The notes: generated by a model from the sequence alone, not told the origin. DNA of 64,000 bases from Echinarachnius parma (GCA_037951105.1 JBAMJV010009121.1:1-64000), one strand, 5' to 3'; positions 13,901-22,629 are shown, numbered from the stretch's first letter. Made by a program: numbers and translations.

Positions 13901-16900
13901 ATCATAAGCACTTTCATGACTTTGTTTACTGTCAAATATATCTATGGTATATACCAGCAACTATAAGGATACCTGTTATAATAATGTTGATCACATAAAT
14001 ACTTTTCTCCCATTTCTAAGGAAATATAGAAACTGAATACCATTAAGATGTTCATGTTACAGTTCTTCAAAGATATAGCTTACACCCAGCTAGCCACCTG
14101 ACGTCGGGCCGATGTCGGAAGTTGGTTGCCGGATGTCGGCATATCGCCGTTGGCTCGAGGTTAAAATGTCCGCCAGCCCAACATCGTCACGACGTCATTT
14201 TTGTGATATATTGGCATAACGTCATTTTCCGACAATGGCCCAACATCATCTCATGACATGATGTTGGACCATTGTCGGAAAATGACGTTATGCCAATATA
14301 TCACAAAAATGACGTCGTGACGATGTTGGGCTGGCGGACATTTTAACCTCGAGCCAACGGCGATATGCCGACATCCGGCAACCAACTTCCGACATCGGCC
14401 CGACGTCAGGTGGCTAGCTGGGCAGTAGCCTTAGAAATATTGGCAGGATTAAAATTGCTGGTAACACTGTGACGCTTGAGAAAAAATTAAAATAAAATAA
14501 AATAAAAAGAGCATACATGTGGTTTTGAGAAACATAATGGTTTCACACAAAATCTTACATTTTATTAAATATCCTGAAAATTTGTTCCCAAACTTTGATA
14601 TTACCAGTCCATTGACTGCGTACATATTTATGTACAAATACTCTCCGTAGTGGACAGTTATAAATTTGCCCTCCAACCAAGCCAAAGTGGGCAAGTAAAA
14701 TCATGAATACTCACACTTTAATTGCCAACGTACTTCTTGATGAGATTTACACATAAGAAACAAATACCCTTTCCCCTCTTAGTTGCCCGATCGGGCAACC
14801 AAACTAGACCTTTTATGAATTGTTACTTGCCCACTATCAATTTTCACTTGCCCCGGGCAATAGGGCAAGTGTTAGTGTCAAGCATATATGAAAAAGTGGG
14901 GGGGGGGGGGGGGGGGGGGGGACATAAATAAACAACTTCCAATCTCATTCAATAATTATTTTTGTTATAATAATATAATTCATTCTTATCCAACTCGTAT
15001 TTCCGGGAATTTCCACTTGATTAATCCCAAGTTATTAATTACACATAAATCGATTAGACATCACGGCCCCGATTTATGGAATAATTTGCCGAATACAATC
15101 AAATCATGCCTGACCCTCTATTCATTTAAAGCGTCACCTTGTATCACTATACAGAGTCGTAACTCACTAAACATTGTCTCTTATATATAAATGTAAAAAT
15201 ATTTATTTTATTTTTTAGTTAAACCCCAAACTTATTATAATCGGAATTCTATTTGATTGAACTTCCACTTGCACATGCACTTGCACATGCACTTGCACTG
15301 CACCCATCTGATCAAAGTCATGCATATATATATACTACACAAAAGCATTAGTTTGTGTCGCTGATTGTCCCTATGAGGCCGCCATCGATTTCAAGCTTAC
15401 AGCTCATGATGGCGGTCCCCTGCGTTTATGTGCTTTATTTATTACTTCAAATTGATAATTATTTGTTGTACTTTTCTTTATGTATAATTATCACTTGTAA
15501 TTATATTGTTAATATTTGAAATACATTTTGTACAATTATGATTATGTATTGTTTTGAAAAAAATGCAGAAATAAAACAAACAAACAAACAAACAAATCCC
15601 CTCAAATTTCAATTATTATTATTTTCATTTTCATTTATTTATTTTTTTTTTTGGGGGGGGGGGGGGGGGGGGACATGTCCCCCCCGTCCCCCGCCTGTTG
15701 ACGCCCATGGATCTCTGATGTACAGTTTGGCGGAAAGTGTTGATTCCATAGTGTCTTCTTCATAGACGGCGAAGGCCCCTTTTTGGCATTTCCGGTTTCT
15801 ATGGAACCGGTTAAGCAATTTGCGATCATCTATCCTGGTGGTCAATCGTGGACGTTCTAGAGATTCCCGTGGCTTTAATTGACCGATGAAGTCTGAGGAT
15901 TTTACAGACCGTAACCATGCGATGTTCCAACAAAATAGTGGACATTGTTTGTTGACACCATTCCTGGTGGAGCACAAGCATCGTTTGGCTTGTAGCCAAT
16001 GCCGTTGGACGGAGTATGGCCTAGAGAGCCTCTGTGCCAATTTTGGTTGAAAGTTTTACAGCCAACTCTGAGAAATGACCCCTAACGATGATTTGGTGGA
16101 CATACGCTTTGCAGAGAGAAAGGGGCCAATCCCTTTCAAAGCTCAAAACAAAAGGCTTAATTAATTAATGCAAATTTATGCAATCATTTATTGCACATTG
16201 GTAGTTTGGACACATTATATAATCATTATATTAAGTCTAAAATGATTCATTAAAATGATTCATGATTCATCAAAAATCCATCTTTATGAGCAACAGTGTA
16301 CTTTCTACTAATATGACTAGTACTACCACTGGTGCCCGAATATAATGGATATTTGACAAACTTAGACAATACTGTTAAATTTTGATTGGTAACAACTAAG
16401 CATACCTATACTCTGAACATTTGTTTTTCTTGTAAGAGTTATTTTGCTGATTTACCTTAGCATCGTCGCTCAGCCCCGTGCTCATATCGACCGGGTAGGT
16501 ATTCAGTCCCGAAGCTAGCTCCAACGATTGTTTGATGAGCGTCGTCATGGCAACGGGAAGAGACTCTACAGATGCGGCCTGGTCCTTGAGCTGTCGCAGT
16601 AAGGCCTCCACAACCTCTAGAGCTAAAGTGGGTGATACAGGGATTTAGTAACTTTGTGAAACGTGCAAATAGTGATGAATGGTAGGCTACCCCCTCCTAA
16701 GAAATGAATAAAACACACAAATGAACTTGTTTGACAAAGTACTACAAACTTGATCGGGACATTATGCATATTAAGCCCGGCGCAGACAGAGCCGACTCGA
16801 CCCGATCCGACTGGTTTTCAGTCAGGCTAGAGTCAGTTTCGCTCAATCGGAGCCGATCCAACATGTTGAATCGGCCTCGAATGACCTCCGACTGGCACTT

Positions 16901-18618
16901 GACTGGAAAAACCGGAGTCCTGAGGCAGCACATATGCGTTAATCAGGCTGAAAACCAGTCGGATCGGGTGGAGTCGGCTCTGTCTGCGCCGGGCATTACA
17001 TTGTAGGTATACAAAAACAAAATATACAGTTATTTTGTGAAAACAATAATCTCAGAAATGGACAAGAATACGGGCATGCAACAAAAATGAACAACAAGAA
17101 TAAACAGGGCTCATGCATTTTCATAACACCGGACTAGTTTAGTTCTGTACTAAATATGTTAGATGATAGGGCTAAATCATATCCAGAAAGAGATTATTAA
17201 AACCCGGCGAAGACATTATATAGCCGACTCGACCCGATCCGACTGATTTTCAGTCAGGCTATACAGGGTGGCCCCCCAAAAATGGAACGGGGCACTTCCC
17301 GAAATATAGTAACAACATTATTATGTCCATCGGATAGGGTGTCTTTCCAATGAAAAACTATTATGTCCATCAGACAGAGCCGACTCGGCCCGATCCGAAT
17401 GATTTTCAGTCAGGCTATACAGGGTGGCCCCCCAAAAATGGAACTGGGCACTTCCCGAAATATAGTAACAACATTTTTATGTCCATCGGATAGGGTGTCT
17501 TTCCAATGAAAAATTATTATGTCCATCAGACAGAGCCGACTCTACCCGATCCGACTGATTTTCAGTCAGGCCATATACAGGGTGCCCCCCCCCCCCCCAA
17601 AAAAAAAAAAAAAAAAAAAAAAAAACGGAACGGGCCACTTCCCGAAATTTAGTAACAAAATTACAGTTACTCCAATAACAGTTATTTTGGTCGTGTAGTC
17701 TTTGTTTTAGGGCGCTCTGAGTGACACCATGTCAGGTTCCCATTTTTGTCAATTTTTACAAAGTCAGTGCCTGATCAATCGCACTTTCTGCCCGTCATAG
17801 CGTTGAACAACGAGCAACACGCGCGCTATTGTTAGTGTGCAGTCAACTGTGTGCCGAGAGAATGTGCATGGTTGTGGTGTCACTCGGAGCGCCCTAAAAC
17901 AAAAACTACACGACCAAAATTACTGTTCTTGGTATCGTTTTTCATTGGAATAGACACCCTATCCAATGGACATAATCATTGTGTTACTATATTTTGGGAA
18001 GTGCCCCGTTCCGTTTTTTGGGGGCCACCCTGTATAATATCTGGCCCGGGCGGTCAAAATCGGGCAAAATCGGAGTTCGTGAGGGAATGCACACAGAGCC
18101 GATCCAACTTAAAACCAGTCGGATCGGGTCGAGTCGGCTCTGTTTGCGCCAGGCTTTCGTTGTTTAAAAGAACTGTAATTTTGTGTTGCCTGCTCAGCCC
18201 TAGCATCGAAAAGAGAATTATAATACAACTAGGCTAGTCGGTTGTATATAAAAAAACGGGCCCGGGACAAAAAAAAAAAAAAAATAATTCCCCTCCACAG
18301 GGCATTTATTGGTATAAACAAAACAAGACTAAACATAGCATCACATTACAAGCATAAGTATCATAATAACAAAACAACAATAACAATAAATGAACCATAA
18401 ATGAACCGTCGTACAATAGCTTTGTATAAATTTAACTAATTAAACAATATCAGAAAACATACTTTTTAAGGATAACCATTTTTTATCAAAATATTCACCA
18501 TGACCTTTCAAACTAAATGTATATTTTTCATTTTTATAATATGAAATTAACGCTAATTTAAACTGAGAAAATACAGGTAATTTATTCACTAATTTATTTC
18601 GAAATATTATTTGCTTAC

Positions 18619-18672
<54 letters not shown>

Positions 18673-21505
18673 TATCGATTTTTATTGAACACATAAAATA
18701 AACAAGACTGATTATAGTCCGAGGACTAAAGTGCCTTGCTTGCAACACAAGTATATAAACATTCATTAATAAATATATTACAACACAATACAAATATTAC
18801 TTAACATCAAAATACAACAAAATAATATATAATTATAAATGCATTTGGCAAGATTAGCACTAACATATGGTAGCCTACAAATTTGATTATTATAATATAT
18901 GCATATCCTCATTTAATTTTAATTTTAATCTAACAATAATAAAGAACCAATTTACTAATTCGTCATCAACTTACTTATATTTATTACTAACTAAATATTA
19001 AATCAAACAAAGTGTAAATTAATACAGTACATGTATATCTTTCAAAATTACAATAAATTAGCAGCACAAAAGTGCGGTCAGAGCATTATTATAAAGAGAT
19101 CCAAAAAACTCACGAACAATAAACAGTTTATCGCTCTATTATTTAAACGTCTTGATCCAAACAATATATTTTCATTTGTAAATTGTATATTACATCCAGC
19201 ATTTAGGTTAATCCATATTTCTAATTTTGCCCAAATATTTTTAACAAATTGACAGTCACAAAATAAATGAGTAATTGTTTCAGTATGTGCATTACAAAAG
19301 GAACATAATTCATTTTCAACCCATATTCAATTTAAACAATATGTCGTTTGTAAACAAAATGCTATGTAATAGTGTAAATTGAAACCAACGTAAATTTACA
19401 TCCAGAGTACAATTACATACAAGACTGAACAATATTTCTGCCATATGGACTCATCAATATTGAAAAAAAAACATTTTCCATTTTTTAAAGCTTTTACACT
19501 CTTCCCTTTTTTGTTGTAATAATAAAGCATATATATGTGAGCAGCCTTTCGAAATTGACGGATAAGGGAAATTAAATATAATCTTAAAGGCTGTTCCATT
19601 ATCATACAAATGCCACAACGGTTATTAAAACCAGATTTAAAAGCTTCACAAAGCCAAAGTATTGCAAAAAATTAACTGTAATTTGGTATTTCAATTTAAA
19701 TTCATTGAGTGACAAATCATTAATACATATTATACCCTTTTCGTACCAAGACCTATAAAATACACACACGTTATTCACCTGAATATGACTATTAAACCAT
19801 AGAGGCTGACAAGATATATCGCGATAACTTTTAGACTGTAAAATACTGTAAGCCAAAAACACATTTTCCCAAAACGGGTTAGTTGCAACTATTGACATTC
19901 TTAAAAAGTGAACGTCACCAAAAGAAGAGTTCAATTGACAATTTTCAGGCATAAATGTATACATTAAAATATCAATAAAAGAATCTATATTACCAAAAAA
20001 GTATCTTCTCATGCATGATATTTTCAATGAATGAACATGTGAGTGTATATCTATCATTTTGGCTCCTCCCAAATGGTAGGGTTGTATCATTTGTTTCCTA
20101 CTTATTTTGTCAGGTTTATGATTCCAAATAAATTCAAAAAATTACTTTTGTAATATTTTCATAATTTCATCAGAGGGGTTCGGTAATGATAAAACAAAAT
20201 TAACTTTGATACTAATAACGATTTTACCACTCTTATTCTACCAAACACTGATAACGATCTTTTTAACGATAGTCATTTGAGAGTTAATATGTATAATTTG
20301 TTCATAAAAATAATGATCAACCATATCGTGCAAGTCACCCGAAAAATCGATGCCTAAATATCTTAATTTTCTTCTATACACAAAGAATCTTTCCTTTCTT
20401 TATATCTCCCTATCCATATTACTTTAGTTTTGTGCTTATTTATACTCAATCCTGATGCAGCTTCAAAAGTATTTAAAATTTATATCGTTTTCTGCAAATC
20501 ATCTTTTGTACCATCTAAAGTAATTAGAGTATCATCAGCATACTTAATTATTTTGTGCTGAACATTAGCTATTGTTATCCCATTAATTCCATCACATTTT
20601 ATTACCATTATACTTAGTATTTCTGCACATAAAAGAAAAATGTATGGAGACAGAGGGTCACCTTGACGACATCCTCTTTCTATATTAAATCTGCTTGTCA
20701 TATGACCTTTGACCAAAGCGCATGAGGAGGCATTCTCATAAAAAAGTTTAATCCATGATTTTATGGAATCACCAAAATTAAAAAAGTCCAGGGCCTGAAA
20801 TATAAAGTCGTGTGATATTGAGTCGAAAGCTCTTTCAAAATCTATTATCAACAAAAGTCCAGGAATATCATTTAAATCCGTGGATAACATCAAATCATAC
20901 AAAACACGTATTATTCCCAAATAAATCGTCCAGACATGAAACCTTTTTGACTTTCATTAATCACAAAAGGTAATATTTGTTTGATCCGGTTTGCAATACA
21001 AGATGAAGCTATTTTATATATAACATTTAATAAAGAAATAGGTCTCCAGTTTGATAACAATTTTCTATATTTATTTCCTTTTGCTATTAATGTAATCACT
21101 CCCATTGTATGCGCTTCAGTCACATTAAAATATGCATAATTCAATGATCGAAGAAATACTTTATACGGCCCCAAACAAACTCTAGAAATTCAACTGTAAA
21201 ACCATCCATTCCTGGGGATGTATTATTTTTCATATTTCTAACAATTTGAAAAACCTCGTCAATTAATAAAGGACCTTCTAAAGAATCTTTCATCTGCACA
21301 TTTAATTTCAGGATGTTTCTTGATTGAAAAAGATCCCAATCAAAGTCGGATACAGGTTTATGCTTATATAATTTAGAGTAAAAACGATGTACCTCAAATG
21401 AAACATTTGGATTTTGAATTGTCTTTATTATAATAAATAATTGTCTTTATTACCTGGTGGCTGTGTCTCCTTGTTTTCCTGGCTGTTCTTTGCATTACTA
21501 TCCAT
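7304..21505 (-). CDS. SAM-dependent O-methyltransferase gene (CCoAOMT/COMTD1-like), seven coding exons, three homopolymer frameshifts
   Basis: The product should transfer a methyl group from S-adenosylmethionine to a hydroxyl of a small, probably catechol-like substrate; no signal peptide is seen, so it is likely cytosolic. Exons are 21454-21505, 16456-16616, 10692-10797, 9388-9597, 8792-8891, 7863-8033 and 7304-7357, all joined by GT-AG introns with compatible phases. Allowing for three one-base indels the model is 855 nt, 284 aa, close to the family's usual 220-280. Visible motifs: SAM-binding motif I VLEIGTFTGF (about 122-131), post-I acidic VTMEK, metal and catalytic FIDAAK (D199, K202; the usual DADK is DAAK), second metal site LLDNT (D227, N228), and C-terminal MLPVRDGFT. 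Every intron carries repeats. The indels lie in short homopolymers (8849-8854, 8000-8002, 7888-7893), so this is either a working gene with assembly errors or a young pseudogene. The family call is firm, the substrate unknown. Confidence 0.85.
7590..7858. repeat. (CAT)n trinucleotide microsatellite
   Basis: About 270 bp of CAT/CAC/TAT triplets. It fills much of O-methyltransferase intron 6 and ends within a few bases of the exon 6 donor. Long ORFs of Ser, His or Ile runs here are artefacts. Confidence 0.95.
7863..8033 (-). CDS. O-methyltransferase exon 6, two compensating homopolymer indels
   Basis: Acceptor TTTTTTATAG precedes 8033 and donor GTAATG follows 7863. It reads ILLDQRILAP, then shifts by one at GGG (8000-8002) into GTILLDNTLARGEV and YAESIHAFNQF, then shifts back at a run of six T (plus strand A at 7888-7893) into EEPRLEQ. 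All three pieces match successive parts of the family, including the second metal site LDNT. One missing G and one extra T explain the breaks; the net length is 171 nt, in phase at both ends. Confidence 0.8.
8034..8451. other. Intron 5 sequence, nothing recognised
   Basis: AT-rich intron sequence between exon 6 and a split tRNA-like sequence. No ORF, repeat or RNA gene was recognised. Confidence 0.5.
8452..8710 (+). pseudogene. tRNA-like sequence split by a palindromic MITE
   Basis: GGGCCTTGTGGCTCAATGG (A-box-like) starts at 8452, and CTCGGGTTCGATTTCCGG (B-box-like) with GCGAAGCCC ends at 8710. The halves form a tRNA or SINE-head cloverleaf only if the central insert is removed. It could be a SINE head or a tRNA pseudogene; it cannot be a working tRNA. 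Confidence 0.55.
8492..8661. mobile_element. Palindromic MITE inside the tRNA-like sequence
   Basis: Ends TTTGTCATCATGACAAA and TTTGTCATGATGACAAA, with inner arms TTTTTATGGTGGCATTA and TAATGCCACCATAAAAA. About 170 bp, non-coding. Confidence 0.7.
8792..8891 (-). CDS. O-methyltransferase exon 5 (metal site), one-base deletion
   Basis: Acceptor CTATGTAG precedes 8891 and donor GTAAGT follows 8792. The first two bases complete a Gly codon with exon 4 and read GDAIELMKVLGETK. The frame then breaks at a run of six A (plus strand T at 8849-8854) and resumes one base off as FDLVFIDAAKSEYKEYVT. A seventh A would restore the frame and give an exon of 101 nt that fits both neighbours' phases. Confidence 0.8.
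8981..8998. repeat. G18 homopolymer
   Basis: Eighteen G in a row within O-methyltransferase intron 4, followed by a GGGCACGGGCCCACC-type G/C-rich unit. Confidence 0.9.
9200..9330 (+). mobile_element. Possible tRNA-derived SINE head, decayed
   Basis: GGCGATCTCGGTGGTCTTG resembles a tRNA A-box region, and GGAGGTCGTGAGTT a weakened B box. The rest is AT-rich tail. Weak. Confidence 0.3.
9388..9597 (-). CDS. O-methyltransferase exon 4 (SAM-binding motif I)
   Basis: Acceptor TTTGTTTCTTTAG precedes 9597; donor GTATTA follows 9388 and is weak at positions +4 to +6. 210 nt; the split glycine codon with exon 3 is restored on joining. Encodes GTFLKMLVRM, the Rossmann-fold motif VLEIGTFTGF and GRLVTMEKLP, which places the acidic ribose-contact residue after strand 2. 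No frameshift. Confidence 0.9.
9738..10052. mobile_element. Foldback MITE in intron 3
   Basis: Arms of about 140 bp: TATCACTAATAATGGAAATA at the left and TATTTCCGTTATTTGTGATA at the right, meeting at GGGTTAAGTAA and TTACTTAACCC. Arms differ at many sites, so the insertion is old. Confidence 0.75.
10207..10592. mobile_element. Foldback MITE with centre TTCATAACGTTATGAA
   Basis: 386-bp palindrome with arms of about 190 bp. Termini contain GTGACGTCATC on the left and GATGTCAC on the right beside TATAG. The element at 25092-25308 has the same style of terminus (TATAG, ACCGAAG, GTGACGTCA), so the two are probably related. Confidence 0.8.
10692..10797 (-). CDS. O-methyltransferase exon 3
   Basis: Acceptor CTTTTGGCAG precedes 10797 and donor GTATAC follows 10692; 106 nt, phase 0 in and one base over at the end. 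Encodes YKALYDEGKTGR and MSSDPLQ, the conserved region just before the SAM-binding core in this family. Confidence 0.85.
10852..10940. repeat. (CAC)n/(CAA)n trinucleotide repeat
   Basis: Runs of ACCACC and ACAACA triplets next to the Tc1-like copy A in intron 2. Confidence 0.85.
11196..11695 (-). mobile_element. tRNA-derived SINE with LINE-like 3' tail, carrying a nested MITE
   Basis: On the minus strand the head has an A box (GGCAAGATCGGTAGAGC) and B box (GAGTTCGAACCCTG), then a body. The tail has GGCGCTATATAAG followed by ATATTATTAT. That tail resembles the 3' end of the CR1-like LINE at 41845-41908 (TGCGCTATATAAG then ATTATTATT), which suggests the SINE uses that LINE's machinery. Inserted in Tc1 copy A. 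Confidence 0.8.
11384..11549. mobile_element. Palindromic MITE nested in the SINE
   Basis: Terminal arms start CCCGTTGCAGAAAGAGATAC and contain CAATCGATTGTAAGTT; the right arm is the inverted match ending CTGCAACGGGGCCC. About 165 bp, arms about 60 bp and well conserved. Confidence 0.8.
12009..12430 (+). mobile_element. 5'-truncated LINE 3' end with (ATTTC)n tail
   Basis: AT-rich 3'UTR-like sequence ending CATCCTTGGGTGACATGAG, AAATAAATAAATTTC and a pentamer-like ATTTC tail. It interrupts the transposase-like region of Tc1 copy A, and the flanking sequence resumes after a small deletion relative to copy B. Confidence 0.6.
12843..12875. repeat. G21 and G11 homopolymers
   Basis: Two G runs separated by one A, flanked by GGGCGTCAACAG-type sequence that also flanks the G run near 15653-15700. 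Confidence 0.9.
13010..13310. repeat. TTGCCC/GGGCAA dispersed repeat, copy 1
   Basis: Repeated TTACTTGCCC and GGGCAAGT motifs around the palindrome TTGCCCGATTGGGCAA. It pairs with a second copy at 14686-14882. No coding frame. Confidence 0.6.
13365..13620. repeat. Tandem duplication, about 143-bp unit
   Basis: Two units share CTGTACATGTACACAT, GTGACCATTTTGTACAAA and GCAACCAAGGCAATCAA. Confidence 0.7.
14085..14422. mobile_element. Near-perfect 338-bp palindrome
   Basis: Two arms of about 165 bp around a loop near 14250 (CTCATGAC). Reading the arms base by base shows a single mismatch (C versus T, eight bases before the loop). Ends are CCCAGCTAGCCACCTGACGTC and its complement. Non-coding foldback element; the near-identity points to a very recent insertion or arm-to-arm conversion. 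Confidence 0.9.
14686..14882. repeat. TTGCCC/GGGCAA dispersed repeat, copy 2
   Basis: Shares GTTGCCCGATCGGGCAACC, AAACTAGACC and GGGCAATAGGGCAAGTG with copy 1 at 13010-13310. Confidence 0.6.
14898..14921. repeat. G24 homopolymer
   Basis: About 24 consecutive G followed by ACATAAATAA, at the join between a dispersed repeat and a LINE 3' fragment. Confidence 0.9.
14940..15597 (+). mobile_element. LINE 3' end: RT C-terminal fragment and 3'UTR
   Basis: Codons around 14990-15150 encode a LINE C-terminus (HSYPTR, IRHHGPDLWNNLPNTIKSC), then a 3'UTR ending ATGCAGAAATAAAACAAAC with an (ACAA)n tail. The same 3'UTR occurs at 34973-35178. Confidence 0.7.
15653..15672. repeat. G20 homopolymer
   Basis: T-run followed by 20 G, then ACATGTCCCCCCC, adjoining Tc1 copy B. 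Confidence 0.9.
15700..16300 (-). mobile_element. Tc1/mariner-like remnant, copy B (transposase N-terminus)
   Basis: The minus-strand frame at 16040-15690 contains ERPRLTTRIDDRKLLNRF, which resembles the GRPR linker and second helix-turn-helix of Tc1 transposases. The terminus CTTTATGAGCAACAGTG-TA at 16283-16300 is the inverted partner of the one at 10951. The catalytic domain is absent. Lies between exons 2 and 3 of the methyltransferase gene. Confidence 0.65.
16456..16616 (-). CDS. O-methyltransferase exon 2
   Basis: Acceptor TTTAGCTCTAG precedes 16616 and donor GTAAAT follows 16456; 161 nt, starting with two bases of a split codon and ending in phase 0. It encodes the N-terminal helical segment seen in animal members of this family: ALLRQLKDQ, then TLIKQSLELASGLNTYPV. 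It ends in SDDAK. Confidence 0.8.
16775..16994. mobile_element. MITE family P, copy 1
   Basis: Inverted termini of about 47 bp: GCCCGGCGCAGACAGAGCCG and its complement CGGCTCTGTCTGCGCCGGGC. A central CGATCCAACATGTTGAATCG palindrome is present. No coding capacity. Confidence 0.85.
17201..18155. mobile_element. MITE family P, copy 2, enlarged by tandem duplication and a nested family B element
   Basis: Left end resembles copy 1 (CCCGGCGAAGAC, GCCGACTCGACCCGATCCGA) and the right end is its inverse (GTCGGCTCTGTTTGCGCC). Between them the P/B junction is repeated with spacing about 157 bp (17261, 17417, 17576). Confidence 0.75.
17574..18036. mobile_element. MITE family B, copy 1
   Basis: Inverted ends TATACAGGGTG/CCACCCTGTATA followed by GGAACGGG.CACTTCCC. 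Inner arms contain GGGCGCTCTGAGTGACAC and its inverse. Second copy at 50053-51880. Confidence 0.75.
18160..18600. other. Intron 1 sequence, A-rich, nothing recognised
   Basis: Includes an A run near 18270-18284 and AT-rich sequence. The 18440-18600 part may still be LINE 3' flank. No gene seen. Confidence 0.4.
18619..18673. repeat. (GATA)n microsatellite at a LINE 3' end
   Basis: About thirteen GATA units. On the minus strand it follows AATAAAAATCGATA, the 3' end of the Tx1-like L1. Confidence 0.95.
18674..21430 (-). mobile_element. Tx1/L1-like retrotransposon, 5'-truncated and decayed
   Basis: Minus-strand frames give a region just before the RT near 21440-21180, then NWRPISLLNVIYKI at 21174-20911. 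RT follows at 20920-20480 with DFERAFDSISHDFI, RGCRQGDPLSPYIF and the catalytic KYADD. The 20090-19602 frame is C-terminal (PYHLGGAKMIDI), and a CxxC...H...C knuckle (ELCSFCNAHTETITHLFCDC) lies near 19320-19230. RGCRQGDPLSP and the terminal cysteine motif are typical of the L1/Tx1 group. The endonuclease is missing. It lies in intron 1 of the methyltransferase gene, starting about 20 bp from the exon 1 donor. Confidence 0.8.
21454..21505 (-). CDS. O-methyltransferase exon 1 (start codon)
   Basis: ATG at 21505-21503 opens a hydrophilic 17-codon stretch (MDSNAKNSQENKETQPP), followed by one extra base and the donor GTAAT at 21453. The single leftover base joins the two-base start of exon 2 to give a Glu codon. 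It is the only upstream Met exon found with the right phase and donor. The intron begins in a duplicated 14-bp stretch (21417-21430 and 21439-21452) next to the 5' end of a Tx1 L1 fragment. This exon is less certain than the others because its sequence is not conserved. Confidence 0.6.
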
Positions 21506-22186
21506 ATGGCTTGCTTCTCTCGATCGACCAGATGAAAACAAAAATCCGATTCAGGAGCAGTTACTAGACGATGTTCAAGTTCAATACAAGTTTTCTAATA
21601 CCTCCTGGTTTAATAGAATTATAGAAAGCTATGTATGAAGTAGACAGAAATAACCAACTCTTTTATGGGGGTGTCTTTAAATTTATAAATCTGACTTTGT
21701 ATCCTATCACCCCTGATTTTTCGGTATGCATGTATGAAGCCAATGCATGGAAGTTGTTGACCTAGCTTGTAGTGAACCTATACCAAGCCCCAGTTTGAAC
21801 ATGGCAGCATGCACGACGTCATGCCATTGAAAATTCATTTTTACAGTGGTGTAGCTATACGGGGGGAGGGGGGGGGGGGGGCGTGCCCCCAATCATTTGA
21901 CAACACCGATAACAAACATTACGCGAAATCGTTTTAAAAACAAAGTAATACAGTCAAATATGCCTCCCCAATAATTCGCCTGCTCCCTAAATCAGTCAGA
22001 CCACGCTACGCCGCTGACCCCCAGATGACATGTTAGCTCTTCAGAGGCTTACATTACGGGCATGTGACGGTAGCTCATTATATTCATAGTTTGCATAAAG
22101 CTAATGTCAATGATGGATAGAGATTACATTAATCATGTCAATTGTAAGCTGTAGTAAAGTTGTAAACCTATAAGCGAATGGCAACT
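21500..22186. other. 5' flank of the O-methyltransferase gene with a G-rich repeat
   Basis: Contains the presumed 5'UTR/promoter (21506-21700) and a G-run unit at 21858-21882 (TATACGGGGGGAGG then GGGCGTGCCCCC). No other gene seen. Confidence 0.4.
21659..21671 (-). promoter_or_regulatory. possible TATA-like box of the O-methyltransferase gene
   Basis: On the minus strand CCCATAAAAGAG lies about 155 bp upstream of the ATG at 21505. Position and composition would suit a TATA box, but no transcription start is visible and the region is AT-rich, so chance is likely. Confidence 0.2.
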
Positions 22187-22514
22187 TTAAAGGGGTCTAG
22201 TAACATTGTCCAAAAGCCCAAATCTTACTTAGAACTCTAGTGATATAGAACGTTTCTGTTTACGAATTTCTTTTTCGTTAACAAGATATTTACGATTGGA
22301 GTGTTCGGATTTGTAATTATCCACTGGAAAATGTATAACTGTGCACAAAGTCAGTGTAAGGAGTTTCTCTAATCACTTGGACATATTATAATTATATCCA
22401 TTTAACGTGAGATGTTAACACATTACTCAGTGGACATATTGGGTTACAGAAATACACGATTTTAAATCCGTCATCAGTTTCTACACGTGTCAACAAAGTA
22501 ACTAGATACCTTGT
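22187..22514. mobile_element. TTAA element, family T1, diverged copy
   Basis: TTAAAGGGGTCTAGTAACAT at the left and TCAACAAAGTAACTAGATAC at the right, same layout as 103-485. Confidence 0.7.
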
Positions 22515-22629
22515 AATACATGAGCACGATACTATATGATTAAATAATTTTGGTTCACTAGTTGTACATTACTTACAATTAAATTTCTAACAAAATGGTG
22601 CAGTCTTTATTACCAAGTTCGTATTATAT

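Noticed and set aside
21441..21638. Plus-strand ORF of 65 codons with a hydrophobic start
   Set aside because: It lies opposite the exon 1 and 5'UTR of the O-methyltransferase gene, which has phase-matched splicing in its favour.
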